DNA from: Anaerolineales bacterium
GTDB lineage: Bacteria; Chloroflexota; Anaerolineae; Anaerolineales; Villigracilaceae
Length of the DNA stretch: 64,000 bases
Direction of reading: 5' to 3'
Assembly: GCA_016789305.1 (NCBI GenBank)
Contig: JAEURJ010000005.1
Span: 44,486 to 108,485 of the forward strand
Part shown: in pieces, positions 24,077-33,447 of the stretch
Numbering within the stretch: the first letter of the stretch is position 1
How the letters are laid out: each line of letters begins with the position of its first letter
The notes under the pieces: model-generated
What the model saw: the letters and a program-made list of their open reading frames with translations, nothing else
What the model was told of the DNA's origin: nothing
Database searches by the model: none
Translations under genes and position numbers: made by a program

Positions 24077-26508
24077 AGGTCGGTCAGCGGAGCGGCTTGA
24101 AAAACATCCTTATTGAAAACAAGAAGGCGCGCCTCCACATATCCGTCCCGCTGACAGCCGAGCATGATCACGTCCGCACCTTGTTGAAAGTTTTGCAGTT
24201 CGCGGGTAATGAAGATCGCGTTCATGGAGATATTGTTCATGACAACAAACCCCATCCGCGGAAAATCACGAAAGGCATAGGCAGGCCAGGGGTTTGCAGA
24301 GGCCATGCCTTCATTCCGCTGATACATGCGTGGATAAAGCAACCGGCCTTCTGTAAGCACGGCATCCGGTTGGGATGCAAAAGATCCGATCTCGCTGGCA
24401 TCATATCCTCTTGCTTCCAACGTTGCGATCAATTCATTCTGCGAGGAAGTATAACGTGGCTGTGCCAAACCTTGCGCCATCCAGGGAAGCCCACCGACAA
24501 ATGCAAAGATGGCAAGGATGAAAAGATATTGTGGGCGGAAATCATGCAGCGAAAATCCCTTATTTTCAGAGGAAACAACAGGGTGATCTGTATGTTTTGT
24601 CTTGCCATCAAATAAGGAAGTGACAAGAGAAAACAGTTCCAATATTCCAAGCCCGAAATAAAAATAAATCACCCAGTCGACAGGGAGGTTATAGCGCCAA
24701 CTGGAAAAACGCGAAATGCCATTGGCGAGAGCGTATCCTAAATTGACGGCAAGGGGCAACAGCCCAAGCCAGCTCATACGTTTCCACGAAGCTGCAAGTC
24801 CCATCGAAATGATCGCGAGATAAAAGATCAGAAGCGCGGCGTTGTACCATTCAAGAGTACCGTCCCAACCCACCCAATATAAATTGATCGGCGCGATCAG
24901 GCTCTCGAAATCCTCGATCAAAGGAAGGGATAACAACCCACCAATTTCCGTGTTTAAGAAGTGTGTGGAGATAAAAGTGGCGACGTAGATCGGGTTTTGC
25001 AATGTAAATTCCAACATGCGAGCGCCGAGGCTTTTGGAATGTATGTCAAATTCCTGCAAATTAAACGTATCGTTAAATGAATACTGACTGTAGACAATTG
25101 CCATCTGGCTGGGATCATCAAAGGTGAATTTTCCTGTGAGTGCATGATTATGCGTCAACCACGGAATAATCGTAATCAGCATGGCAACAGCAAAAATTAC
25201 ACCTGCTAAAGTCCACGTCCTGGTTTTGCGTTGATATACAAACCAGGCAAGCAGAAAAACAACTGGCAGAATAAACAGGGATTGGGTACGAAATAATAAG
25301 AGCAACCCAAAGCTCCCGCCCGCGATCAGGGTGGATTTAATATCACGCTTTTCCAGCCACCACAGGAATATCAGGCAGATAAAGGCAATACCCATTGCAG
25401 TGGGGAAATCCGTGGTGAACATCTTGGAATTTACCACGCGGGTATTCGAAGAGATCCAAAGGCCGGTCAGTTCGCGGAAAATGGCAAAAAGTGCCACAGT
25501 CACACCGGCGGCCGGGGAATGAATTCTTTTTGCGAGAAAATATAAGCTGACAGGAAAGAACGCCAACACCAAAGTTTGCACGGCGATGATGGATGCGTAA
25601 TTTTGTCCAAAGAAATAATGCAGGACGGCCAGAAACAATACATAGAAAGGGCGGGGTGGGATGCCATTCAAGTATTTTGTGCCGATGAGCAGGCTCTGGG
25701 ACAGGTAATCATAAAAGCCTGCATCGGAATACGGGAACGGAATATTGGCAGGCGGGTCAATAGGCGCATAAAAGCTGCTGGAGAGAACGTCATTTGGAAC
25801 GCCCAGCCACAGAGCACAGGCGAGAATGTAAAGTCCCAAAGGGATAAAAATATTAAGAATGCGCGGTGACTTTGCAAAATAAACTGAAATCAGGATGCCT
25901 GAAAGAATCGAGAGCGCAAACTGCCAGCCTTGAATGGCAACGCCCGGCTCTCCCCAGTAGGCTGTATCTGGTTTGATCCCAATTTTTGTGATCGCTACAA
26001 AAAGAAAAACAAGGAACAGGAAAAAGAAAACTGCGAAAGCAGATCGGTAAATTAATTTTTGTTGGAAAAGATTCTCGAGATGAAACCCGCTTTTGACCAG
26101 ATTAAAAAAGATAACGGTTTGCAGAGAGATTATCAGCAACACCCAGAGCAACGGACTCACCCGCTCATAGTACGGCAGGAGTTTCTCCGGGTTGAGGTAA
26201 CGCATCAGGAACAGAGTCAGGCTGGAGATTAAGAAAAGAAGCGTCGCCGCGAGGATGTACCGACTGCTTGCAAGGAAGTCAAATTGGGTTGAATCACGGC
26301 GGGCACGATATCCCAAAAAACCTCCACCGGCACATAACACGAAAAGAACGCCAAGCAAGGCAAGGCGCTGCAGGGAAAGACCGCTCTCGGATGGCACCAA
26401 AAGAAGTGCGATCATCGCAACGAGAGACTCAAAGGCCGCGGTAAAGAAAAACCACGGCCAGTATTGAGAAAAAGATTTTGAGGATTGGTTAGAACTGGAA
26501 GCCGCCAC
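24067..26508 (-). CDS. GT-C/ArnT-like membrane glycosyltransferase candidate
   Basis: An 813-residue protein with more than a dozen hydrophobic helices. After a group of N-terminal helices it has the layout of GT-C glycosyltransferases of the GT39/ArnT kind: an acidic loop YSDAGFYDYLSQS after an early helix, then RPFYVLFLAVLHYFFG, and a periplasmic C-terminal part from about residue 690 (RYTSSQNELIATLEARGYD). Such enzymes transfer sugars from lipid-linked donors outside the membrane. The acceptor is unknown and the assignment is based on topology and the acidic loop only. Overlaps mutY downstream (10 bases) and the 100-residue gene upstream (20 bases). Confidence 0.7.
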   Translation of the reverse strand: MAASSSNQSSKSFSQYWPWFFFTAAFESLVAMIALLLVPSESGLSLQRLALLGVLFVLCAGGGFLGYRARRDSTQFDFLASSRYILAATLLFLISSLTLFLMRYLNPEKLLPYYERVSPLLWVLLIISLQTVIFFNLVKSGFHLENLFQQKLIYRSAFAVFFFLFLVFLFVAITKIGIKPDTAYWGEPGVAIQGWQFALSILSGILISVYFAKSPRILNIFIPLGLYILACALWLGVPNDVLSSSFYAPIDPPANIPFPYSDAGFYDYLSQSLLIGTKYLNGIPPRPFYVLFLAVLHYFFGQNYASIIAVQTLVLAFFPVSLYFLAKRIHSPAAGVTVALFAIFRELTGLWISSNTRVVNSKMFTTDFPTAMGIAFICLIFLWWLEKRDIKSTLIAGGSFGLLLLFRTQSLFILPVVFLLAWFVYQRKTRTWTLAGVIFAVAMLITIIPWLTHNHALTGKFTFDDPSQMAIVYSQYSFNDTFNLQEFDIHSKSLGARMLEFTLQNPIYVATFISTHFLNTEIGGLLSLPLIEDFESLIAPINLYWVGWDGTLEWYNAALLIFYLAIISMGLAASWKRMSWLGLLPLAVNLGYALANGISRFSSWRYNLPVDWVIYFYFGLGILELFSLVTSLFDGKTKHTDHPVVSSENKGFSLHDFRPQYLFILAIFAFVGGLPWMAQGLAQPRYTSSQNELIATLEARGYDASEIGSFASQPDAVLTEGRLLYPRMYQRNEGMASANPWPAYAFRDFPRMGFVVMNNISMNAIFITRELQNFQQGADVIMLGCQRDGYVEARLLVFNKDVFQAAPLTDLCK

Positions 26509-26791
26509 GAACCGCCACCACTTTGTAGGAATAATTTTTTACGTACCCAAACAGGCGATCCTGCAGAAGCGCCCAATCAGACGAAGCAAGAATGCGATGC
26601 GCCTGTTCGACATCGGTTGCAAGCAGGCCAACCTGAATTTGCGGATAGGAACCATAGATCGTAGCCCATGCCTCGGACGGCTGTAAACCAAGTCGTTGCA
26701 CGCCGGGCACGAATTCACTGATGACGAACTCAAAATATTCCTGGTCGCGTTCCGCGGCGATATCCCATGTCATGATAACTTTGACTGGCAT
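26489..26791 (-). CDS. Small protein of unknown function (ferredoxin-like fold suspected)
   Basis: 100 residues from the ATG at 26789-26791, which lies 1 base after the stop of the UlaG-like gene; AAGGAT within that gene's end serves as ribosome site. The pattern VKVIMTWDIAAERDQEYFEFV...AWATIYGSYPQIQVGLLATDVEQAHRIL suggests a beta-alpha-beta repeat, as in dimeric alpha/beta barrel proteins. No known motif. Tight coupling on both sides places it in a four-gene run: UlaG-like hydrolase, this protein, membrane glycosyltransferase, mutY. Confidence 0.75.
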   Translation of the reverse strand: MPVKVIMTWDIAAERDQEYFEFVISEFVPGVQRLGLQPSEAWATIYGSYPQIQVGLLATDVEQAHRILASSDWALLQDRLFGYVKNYSYKVVAVRGGFQF

Positions 26792-26792
26792 G

Positions 26793-27440
26793 TTATCCTT
26801 TTTGATATTCCAGAACGACAACCTTGGTCTCGTCCGGCAGGCCTGAACGCGTGATTTTCAAGGAAGGTTGTGCCTCCAGTTTACTCAACCCCATTTCCTT
26901 CAGAAATTTATTTAAGGAATCCAAATTTACCTTTGCATCGGGCGTTGAATAATGCATGGGAATCACCAGGTTTGGCTCCAACATGCTGACGATCTCCGCG
27001 GCTTTTGCAGCATTGAGGCTGCTTCCGCCTCCCACCGGGACCAGAAGCACATTGATCGTTCCCAGTGCTTCCACCTCGCTTTGAGTGGGCGTGTCCTGCA
27101 TATCTCCCATATGGGCTACAGTAAGACCTTCATAATCAAAAACATACAGCGTATTGCGGATCTTATCCTTGCCCTTTTTACCAGCGCCGGCAGTTTGAAC
27201 AGCTGTAATGAACACACCGCCAATTTCAAATTCGCCCGCACCGGTCAACACGTGAGTCGTACCTTTGACCGCATCCACGTTGCTGTGACCGGGCGCATCA
27301 TGACTGACTGTCACGATCTCTGCTTTTAGTTTTAACGCATCATATCCGACTGCTTTGTGATCAAATGGATCCGTCACCACGGTGGCATAGTTGCGCTCCG
27401 TCAGACGAAAACAGGAATGTCCGTACCAGGTTATTTCCAT
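26793..27440 (-). CDS. UlaG-like metallo-beta-lactamase-fold hydrolase
   Basis: 215 residues. It begins with the family's MEITWYGHSCFRL and has a modified metal motif VSHDAPGHSN, then THVLTGAGEFEIGG, VAHMGDMQD and PMHYSTPDAK, as in UlaG/UPF0173 metal-dependent hydrolases. Cytoplasmic; substrate unknown. The first metal motif has SHDAPGHS instead of HxHxDH, which is normal for this subgroup. GGAGG precedes the ATG by 9 bases and a reverse-strand TATAAT lies further upstream (27465-27470). First gene of the run ending in mutY. Confidence 0.88.
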   Translation of the reverse strand: MEITWYGHSCFRLTERNYATVVTDPFDHKAVGYDALKLKAEIVTVSHDAPGHSNVDAVKGTTHVLTGAGEFEIGGVFITAVQTAGAGKKGKDKIRNTLYVFDYEGLTVAHMGDMQDTPTQSEVEALGTINVLLVPVGGGSSLNAAKAAEIVSMLEPNLVIPMHYSTPDAKVNLDSLNKFLKEMGLSKLEAQPSLKITRSGLPDETKVVVLEYQKG

Positions 27441-27543
27441 GAAGTAGTGCCTCCGAAGCAGATATTATACCCGATGGATGTTTTCGAACGAAATCTCTCT
27501 ATTGAGAGCAACGGCAGGTTCGTCACAAAATTCACGGACGCTT

Positions 27544-27549
27544 TATAAT
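27544..27549 (+). promoter_or_regulatory. -10 box (TATAAT) for the EamA transporter gene
   Basis: TATAAT with a 28-base leader that contains AAAGGA before the ATG at 27578. This is a conventional leadered start, in contrast to several other genes in the window. Confidence 0.5.
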
Positions 27550-27577
27550 TCCCGTCATTAATCCACAAAGGAACAAA

Positions 27578-28474
27578 ATGACAAAAACCAAGTTGATTCC
27601 AATTCTTGAAGCAGTTTTCGCAGTCGTGATCTGGGGCGGTACATTTATCGCAACCAAGGTTGCGTTGCAAGAGGTCTCCCCCGCCACCATCGTCTGGCTG
27701 CGCTTTGCAATGGGTTTGGTGGTTCTTGGCGCGGCAGTTTTTGCGCGCAAGCAATTTGCCTTGCCGGAAAAAGATGAGTGGTTATATTTTGCATTGCTCG
27801 GTTTTCTGGGTGTCACCTTTCATCAATGGCTGCAAGCCACGGGATTGCAGACAGCCAAGGCGACCACCACTGCATGGATCGTTGCCACCACCCCCGTCTT
27901 CATTGCCATTCTGGGCTGGCTGGCGTTAAAGGAAAAGCTGAATTGGATTCAAGTCAGCGGCATTGTGCTTGCTGCCCTGGGAGTTTTGCTGGTTGTAAGT
28001 AAAGGTGATCTATCCGCGTTGATCAGCGGTGAAGAAGGCACATTTGGCGACGTACTTATTTTCATCAGTGCGCTTAACTGGGCTGTGTATACGATCCTCT
28101 CACGCCGGGAATTGGCGCGCCACCCTGCGGCACGCATGATGTTTTTTGTGATGCTGATCGGGTGGTTGTTTACCAACATCTGGATATTCGGCTTTGGCCC
28201 GGGATTAACCGAGATCAAAGACCTCACTTCATCAGGCTGGGGTGCGATTCTGATTTTGGGCATATTTGGTTCAGGCCTGGCTTATATTGCGTTCTACGAC
28301 GCGCTCCAAGCACTGCCCGCATCGCAGCTTGGTGCTTTCTTTAACATCGAGCCTTTGGTCACCGCATTACTGGCATCCTTTATCATCCACGAACGGATCA
28401 CCATCATTTCACTGATTGGCGGAGCGGTCATTATTTTCGGTGTGTGGCTGGTGAACAGGAAAAGCCAGGAATGA
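27578..28474 (+). CDS. EamA/DMT-family transporter
   Basis: 298 residues with ten hydrophobic helices in two EamA repeats (about 8-140 and 155-290). Family signatures are FAVVIWGGTFIATKVAL at the start, TTAWIVATTPVFIAILGWL in repeat one and FFNIEPLVTALLASFIIHE in repeat two. Members export or import small metabolites across the cytoplasmic membrane; the substrate cannot be read from sequence. AAAGGA lies before the ATG. The next gene starts inside its stop codon (ATGA). Confidence 0.92.
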   Translation: MTKTKLIPILEAVFAVVIWGGTFIATKVALQEVSPATIVWLRFAMGLVVLGAAVFARKQFALPEKDEWLYFALLGFLGVTFHQWLQATGLQTAKATTTAWIVATTPVFIAILGWLALKEKLNWIQVSGIVLAALGVLLVVSKGDLSALISGEEGTFGDVLIFISALNWAVYTILSRRELARHPAARMMFFVMLIGWLFTNIWIFGFGPGLTEIKDLTSSGWGAILILGIFGSGLAYIAFYDALQALPASQLGAFFNIEPLVTALLASFIIHERITIISLIGGAVIIFGVWLVNRKSQE

Positions 28475-29223
28475 AATCCAGCGCGACGCGAAATGCGAAT
28501 GTCCGATCCATTGAAAATGGCTGGCGATTGGAAATACAAAAGGGAGATTCACAAGGCTATCGCGACGCACAACTCGACGACTATTTTGGACTTCCACGCA
28601 GGAAGTTTCCGCATCATTCCCTGACTTTGAGCCTGCGTGCCCGTGCCTCAAGCATTTCCATCCCCGGTACGTGGGGTTTTGGGTTATGGAACGATCCATT
28701 TGGAATGTCTTTGGGATTCGGAGGAAATCCATTTCGATTGCCAGCGTTGCCCAATGCTGTTTGGTTTTTCTCGGCTTCGGCACAAAATTATCTATCCTTC
28801 ACAGACGACAAGCCGTCGAAGGGATTTCTTGCACAATCGTTTCGTTCGCCAAAATTTCATCCCCGCTTAATTTCTGCAGGGTTGACACTTCCCTTCTCAC
28901 GCAAGACTGCAAGAAGTCTATTAAGGAAGGTCATCGACGAGGATTCATCCGCTCTCAGCGTGGACGTGACTCAATGGCATGGATACAGATTCGAGTGGAG
29001 TCCGAAGCGCGTATTATTTTATGTGGATGATATTCAGGTGTTTGAGTCGCCGGTAAGTCCGAAGCCGCCGCTGGGGTTGATCATCTGGATCGATAATCAA
29101 TATGCGGCATTTACCCCCGAAGGAAAAATCGGGTTCGGAGTTTTGGCAAACCCCGAACCCGCATGGATCGAAATTACTGATTTAAGCCTTTCAGGGGCCA
29201 GGCCCCTGAAAAAGCAACACTAG
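28471..29223 (+). CDS. Concanavalin-A-like (lectin/glucanase-fold) protein of unknown function
   Basis: 250 residues from the ATG at 28471, which overlaps the transporter stop and has AGGA 5 bases before it. Stretches such as TWGFGLWNDPFG, QWHGYRFEWSPKRVLFYVDD and KPPLGLIIWIDNQYA match the jelly-roll fold of LamG/GH16 proteins, where WxxYxxEWxxxxxxFYVD is a common turn. I see no GH16 catalytic ExDxxE, so it is more likely a binding than a cutting protein. No signal peptide. The last codons run through a GC-rich hairpin (29190-29210). Coupled translation links it to the transporter. Confidence 0.7.
   Translation: MKSSATRNANVRSIENGWRLEIQKGDSQGYRDAQLDDYFGLPRRKFPHHSLTLSLRARASSISIPGTWGFGLWNDPFGMSLGFGGNPFRLPALPNAVWFFSASAQNYLSFTDDKPSKGFLAQSFRSPKFHPRLISAGLTLPFSRKTARSLLRKVIDEDSSALSVDVTQWHGYRFEWSPKRVLFYVDDIQVFESPVSPKPPLGLIIWIDNQYAAFTPEGKIGFGVLANPEPAWIEITDLSLSGARPLKKQH
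29190..29210. repeat. Hairpin at the end of the lectin-fold gene
   Basis: TTCAGGGGCC and GGCCCCTGAA are perfect arms sharing an A at the centre, followed by AAAAGC. It lies inside the last codons of the gene and next to the converging UbiA gene, so it may be a two-way terminator or an inserted palindrome that extended the reading frame. Confidence 0.5.
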
Positions 29224-30254
29224 AACAAGCCAGGCCAGAATTGCGGAAAGAACGCGCGAAGTAAAGCATCTGCGATGAGGCCGAGGATGAGGTAACCGCC
29301 AAACTTGCGGTTGTGCTGAAATGCGAAGCCGGAAAACCACACAGGCCAGGCAGGCCAGCCTTCGGGCGCTTGTGCAGGCTTGGGCTTATTCATGACAGCA
29401 ATTGCCATAAGCGCTTCTTTATAAGCAAGGAAAACGATGAGCATCACGGGGGTGAAATAGCGCGGCACGAACACCAAATATGCAATCACGAGATAAATCA
29501 ACACAATGGCGATCTGGTCCACACGGCGCGCAATGGTTTCGCCCACACGGACCGGAAAAGTACCAACGCCTTTAATCTTATCGTCATCATGCTTGTCAAT
29601 GTGTTTGGCGACATTGATGCTGGCGACGCTTAATCCAAATGGAATACCGGCAAGGACCACATTCCAGCTCCATGTTTGCGTGAGGACAAAATAGACACCG
29701 GCAATCATGATCGGCCCCCAGATCAGAAAGATCGCAAATTCACCGAGACCCCAATATTTGAAGGGATAGGTATAGGCGAGCAACACCACGGCACCAAATG
29801 CAAAAAGGTAAATGGTGGTCATGGAGAAATGGGTATAGAAAAGAGCATATACACCCGAGAGCGTGGCCAGCACGCCGCTGACAATGAACCAGCGAATGGA
29901 AGTGGATGTATCCCAAAATTTCTGAACCAGCGGATGCACACCATACTGGCTGCGGAAATAATTATCCTTGTCCACGCCGCGGGTGTAATCAGTGTAATCA
30001 TTGAGAATATTGTTGGTGCCGTGCGCAATGAACAGACCCAAAGTAATGATCAGGAAAGGCAACCAGGAAAAATGCCCGTCACGGGCGGCGAGGATTCCCG
30101 CGATCACGCAGGAATAAACAGTTACGAGCGTTACGGCAGAACGGGTGGCGATCAACCATTTGGAAACGACATCCAACGCATCCCACTCTCTTTTATCGTC
30201 CATCTTGATGAGCTGCCAGGAAGCCTTGCGCCACATAGCAAAGTTGATATTCAT
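29220..30254 (-). CDS. UbiA-family prenyltransferase, paralogue 1
   Basis: 344 residues from the ATG at 30252-30254, which has AAAGGAG 6 bases before it. Eight to nine membrane helices and both Asp-rich motifs of the UbiA family are present: NNILNDYTDYTRGVDKD (first) and KHIDKHDDDKI (second). These bind the Mg-prenyl-diphosphate; the enzyme attaches a prenyl chain to an aromatic or other acceptor in the membrane, as in quinone, chlorophyll or haem A/O synthesis. The N-terminal 45 residues (NFAMWRKASWQLI...EWDALDVVSKWLI) are shared with the next gene and are unusual for UbiA. The stop overlaps the converging gene by 4 bases. Confidence 0.9.
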   Translation of the reverse strand: MNINFAMWRKASWQLIKMDDKREWDALDVVSKWLIATRSAVTLVTVYSCVIAGILAARDGHFSWLPFLIITLGLFIAHGTNNILNDYTDYTRGVDKDNYFRSQYGVHPLVQKFWDTSTSIRWFIVSGVLATLSGVYALFYTHFSMTTIYLFAFGAVVLLAYTYPFKYWGLGEFAIFLIWGPIMIAGVYFVLTQTWSWNVVLAGIPFGLSVASINVAKHIDKHDDDKIKGVGTFPVRVGETIARRVDQIAIVLIYLVIAYLVFVPRYFTPVMLIVFLAYKEALMAIAVMNKPKPAQAPEGWPAWPVWFSGFAFQHNRKFGGYLILGLIADALLRAFFPQFWPGLF

Positions 30255-30376
30255 AGGTACTCCTTTAAGTTGGTAAAAATATGGGCGGAATTTACCCAAT
30301 AAGAACTCACTCCAAGGCGGGATTATACTACCTCCTTGTGAAATCAGACACAATTCGTCTGGATTGACTTAAATAA

Positions 30377-30403
30377 AAAAGGCAGGAACAAGTCCTGCCT
30401 TTT
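30377..30403 (-). terminator. Terminator after UbiA paralogue 2
   Basis: Arms AAAAGGCAGGA and TCCTGCCTTTT around a 5-base loop; on the reverse strand the stem runs into TTTTTTATTT. It separates the two UbiA genes into different transcripts. Confidence 0.85.
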
Positions 30404-30435
30404 CACCCGCCCACCCATTTATTATCAAAAGAAAG

Positions 30436-31455
30436 TTAGCGCCAGAAATTCTGAGTTAGTGGAAGAACCCGCAGGAGAATATCCAGAAGCAGGCCGATCA
30501 TGAACAACATGCCAAATGTGCGGTTGTTATAGAAGGCATACCCGACAAAATACAACGGCCAGCCGGGTTGCCCTTCGGGAGCAGTTTGAGGCTTGGGTTT
30601 CAGGAAGATGGGGTAAATTTTCAAAAAGCTTGGCACGGCAAGGAAAACGACCGCCATGATCGGGGTGAAGAACCGGGTGGCAATCAGATACACTGTGAGG
30701 AAATATGGAAGGATCATCATCCCAAGCACGGCATAGCGGGAAGCCTTTTCACCGATCACCACCGGCAGGGTATAGATCTTTTTGATTACATCCTTCTCAA
30801 GTTTGTCGATATGCTTTCCAAAGATCACCGTGGTCACACCCAGGGCATACGGCAGACAGGCAATGACAACCTGCCAGTTCCATTGATGGGCAAGGACATA
30901 ATATCCGCCGCCGATCATCAAGGGCCCCCAAACGAGAAGGACCGCAATTTCACCCATGGCGATATATTTCAAAGGCCATGTATAGAACAATACAAAGAAC
31001 ATACCCAAACCAAGCAGAACCCAGATCACGGGGTCGCTGGAATTCTTGAAGACCAGATACAGGCCTGCCGCCAATGCAAGCAGCCCGGTCACCGCAAAAT
31101 AGGTAAGGTGCTGGCGCTGGGTCATCAACCCGCTGGCAATCGGTTGGGCGCCGTAGATATTGCGATAATAATTGTCCTTGTCCACGCCGCGGACATAGTC
31201 GGTAAAATCATTGAAGATGTTGTTGCTGGCATGAGCCATGATGAGGCCGAAAACGAGTGCAAACCACGAGGCAAAGTTAAAAGACCCATCACGCCAGGCG
31301 AAAAGCCCGGCCAGAGCGGCGGAAATAAAGGTCATCACAAGAACCGCTGCACGGGTTGAGATCAACCATTTGGAAATGACATCCAAATCGTCCCATTCAG
31401 CCTTTGAAACTTCCGGGATGACGTTTAAAGCCTTTTTCCACATCGCAAAATTCAT
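30436..31455 (-). CDS. UbiA-family prenyltransferase, paralogue 2
   Basis: 339 residues, similar to the preceding gene's product from end to end: MNFAMWKKALNVI, EWDDLDVISKWLIST, NNIFNDFTDYVRGVDKDNYY (first Asp-rich motif) and KHIDKLEKDVIKK (second). Both motifs are intact, so it should be active, but the second motif differs (LEKD for HDDD), which hints at a different prenyl donor or acceptor. Nine hydrophobic helices. GGAGTG precedes the ATG. It is the upstream copy of a tandem duplication with its own terminator. No quinone-pathway gene is adjacent. Confidence 0.9.
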   Translation of the reverse strand: MNFAMWKKALNVIPEVSKAEWDDLDVISKWLISTRAAVLVMTFISAALAGLFAWRDGSFNFASWFALVFGLIMAHASNNIFNDFTDYVRGVDKDNYYRNIYGAQPIASGLMTQRQHLTYFAVTGLLALAAGLYLVFKNSSDPVIWVLLGLGMFFVLFYTWPLKYIAMGEIAVLLVWGPLMIGGGYYVLAHQWNWQVVIACLPYALGVTTVIFGKHIDKLEKDVIKKIYTLPVVIGEKASRYAVLGMMILPYFLTVYLIATRFFTPIMAVVFLAVPSFLKIYPIFLKPKPQTAPEGQPGWPLYFVGYAFYNNRTFGMLFMIGLLLDILLRVLPLTQNFWR

Positions 31456-31569
31456 ATCAACACTCCTTGAAAATTTTCATAATTATAACCAAGCTACTCT
31501 TATTCCATACAAGACGATTGTCATCCAAATTAACGCAAATCTTCATGGAATTTATCATATTCAGGTCGA

Positions 31570-32472
31570 TCATCCTTCCCCAAGTTCCGGGATGGGTTCG
31601 ACAGGCGTTCGGTTGGCAATATAGTTCTCAACCCAAAAAATGACCAGCGCCGCCCAAACGATGCCAAAACCGATCAAATGGGAATGATCAAACGGTTCCT
31701 TGTAAAGAAAAACGCCGATCAAGAATTGAAGTGTGGGGGCAATATATTGAAGGATGCCCACCATCGACAGCGGGATCTGTTTAGCAGCCGAAGCGAACAT
31801 CAACAGTGGAATGGTGGTAACGATGCCGGCACCCACCAAAAACAGGTCTACAACAACGCCGTCGTGCAGAAAGGCTCCATCGCCGGCCACCTGGACAAAC
31901 GCAAGGAAGATCACGGCAAGCGGAAAGAGAATGCCCGTCTCCAACGTGAGGCCGTACAAAGACCCCAGCGGCGCGAGTTTCTTCATCAGGCCGTACAACC
32001 CAAAGGAAAATGCGAGCGACAGGGCGATCCACGGCAGGCGTCCATAGACGGCGGTCAGGTAAACAACACCGGCAGCAGCGAGAGCGACGGGAATCCACTG
32101 CGCGGGACGCAATCGTTCACGCAAGAAGATCACGCCCATCAGGACGCTGAGAAGCGGATTGATAAAGTATCCCAGGCTGGTTTCCACAATAAAGCCGGCA
32201 TTCACACCCCAAACATAGACCAGCCAGTTAATGGAAAGCAGAATGGCCGCCACTCCATAAATGAGCAGCGTTTTGGAATTAAATGCCACCGCTCGAAACT
32301 CGTCCCATTGTTTTGTGACAAGCACATAAGCGATCAAAATTACAAAAGACCATCCAATGCGGTGACCAATGACCTGCAAGGCAGGAACCGGGTGCAGGAA
32401 TTTCCAATAAATGGGAAAAAAGCCCCAAAGCACGTAGGCGCCAATTCCGTACAAAATCCCTTTATTCTTCAT
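31570..32472 (-). CDS. rarD: RarD-type EamA transporter
   Basis: 300 residues from the ATG at 32470-32472, preceded by AAAGGAG. The N-terminal GILYGIGAYVLWGFFPIYWK followed by EVIGHRI-like VIGHRIGWS and GFIVETSLGYFINPL are RarD signatures (chloramphenicol-sensitive protein family). Ten membrane helices. RarD proteins are permeases of unknown substrate. A second, only distantly related EamA transporter lies at 27578. The gene runs in the same direction as the kinase upstream but is separated from it by a terminator. Confidence 0.9.
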   Translation of the reverse strand: MKNKGILYGIGAYVLWGFFPIYWKFLHPVPALQVIGHRIGWSFVILIAYVLVTKQWDEFRAVAFNSKTLLIYGVAAILLSINWLVYVWGVNAGFIVETSLGYFINPLLSVLMGVIFLRERLRPAQWIPVALAAAGVVYLTAVYGRLPWIALSLAFSFGLYGLMKKLAPLGSLYGLTLETGILFPLAVIFLAFVQVAGDGAFLHDGVVVDLFLVGAGIVTTIPLLMFASAAKQIPLSMVGILQYIAPTLQFLIGVFLYKEPFDHSHLIGFGIVWAALVIFWVENYIANRTPVEPIPELGEG

Positions 32473-32495
32473 TTTTCTCCTTTTGCAAAACAAGA

Positions 32496-32528
32496 AAAAG
32501 ACCTCATTGCTCCAGCAACAAGGTCTTT
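32496..32528 (-). terminator. Terminator after the Ser/Thr kinase gene
   Basis: On the reverse strand AAAGACCTTGTTGCT and AGCAATGAGGTCTTT pair with one mismatch around GG, followed by a T-rich run. Placed 23 bases past the kinase stop. Confidence 0.85.
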
Positions 32529-32550
32529 GATGAGCGCGACACTTAAGTCC

Positions 32551-33381
32551 TTACAGCTTTCTCAAATACCACTTGCCGGAAACCACTTCGGCTACATCGC
32601 GGGCAAAATCACCGGCGGTGGGATAGCGGTCATTGGGGTCCTTCGCCATCGACTTCCCAACCACCTCCTGCCAGACCGAGGGGAGGTTTTCCTTGATTTG
32701 CCGCATGTCTGGAATGGGCAACTCCACATGAGCATTGATCAAAGCCGTTGTCGAGTCTGAAGCGAAAGGCAGCTGGCCGGTCAACAACCGATACAATACA
32801 ACCCCCAGCGCATACACATCGGAACGCCCATCCACAAGATCGCCCTTGACCTGCTCGGGGCTCATGTATGCCGGCGTGCCCACCAGCCAATCCCCTTCGT
32901 CATCCGAAATGGTCTTGGATTTGGCAATGCCGAAATCGGAAAGGAAGGCCTCGCCCGTTGAGTCGAACAAAATGTTCGAGAGTTTCACATCCCGATGCAC
33001 GATCTTCTTTGCATGAGCGGCGTCCAGCGCATCGGCCACGCGCTTGAAGATGTGCGAAATTTCAGTCAGCTTCAATTCCCCTTTCGCAACGTGATCTTCG
33101 AGGCTCCCACCCGCCATGTAACGCATCACAATGTATGGCTGCTCGCCATGCCAGCCAAAATCATACACAGGCACAATGCAGGGATGTTCCAGCGCGGCGA
33201 TCAACTCGGCTTCCTGTTGAAAAAACTCGCGATACACATCGTCCATCGTGCGGCTGTACATCAAAACTTTTACAACCACCTGACGCTGAATATACGGGTC
33301 CTTTGCAAGAAAGATCAGCCCCATCCCGCCCTGCGCAAGTTCTCTTTCGATATCGTAACGACCAATTTTGGATACGCTCAT
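32551..33381 (-). CDS. Ser/Thr protein kinase (kinase domain only)
   Basis: 276 residues, the length of a bare Hanks-type kinase domain. Gly-rich loop ELAQGGMGLIFLAKD, catalytic Lys in VVVKVL, catalytic loop HRDVKLSNILFD, DFGIAK, and GTPAYMSPEQVKGD with SDVYALGVVLYRLLTG. All catalytic residues are present. The PASTA, TPR or WD repeats and the membrane helix often attached to bacterial kinases are missing, so it is probably a soluble kinase whose input comes from a partner. Transcribed alone, with its own terminator. Confidence 0.95.
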   Translation of the reverse strand: MSVSKIGRYDIERELAQGGMGLIFLAKDPYIQRQVVVKVLMYSRTMDDVYREFFQQEAELIAALEHPCIVPVYDFGWHGEQPYIVMRYMAGGSLEDHVAKGELKLTEISHIFKRVADALDAAHAKKIVHRDVKLSNILFDSTGEAFLSDFGIAKSKTISDDEGDWLVGTPAYMSPEQVKGDLVDGRSDVYALGVVLYRLLTGQLPFASDSTTALINAHVELPIPDMRQIKENLPSVWQEVVGKSMAKDPNDRYPTAGDFARDVAEVVSGKWYLRKL

Positions 33382-33447
33382 TTGCCCTCGACCATTAAAC
33401 CAGGATGGCCGTTAGTATAGAACAATTTGGGATAGTTGACAACAGAT

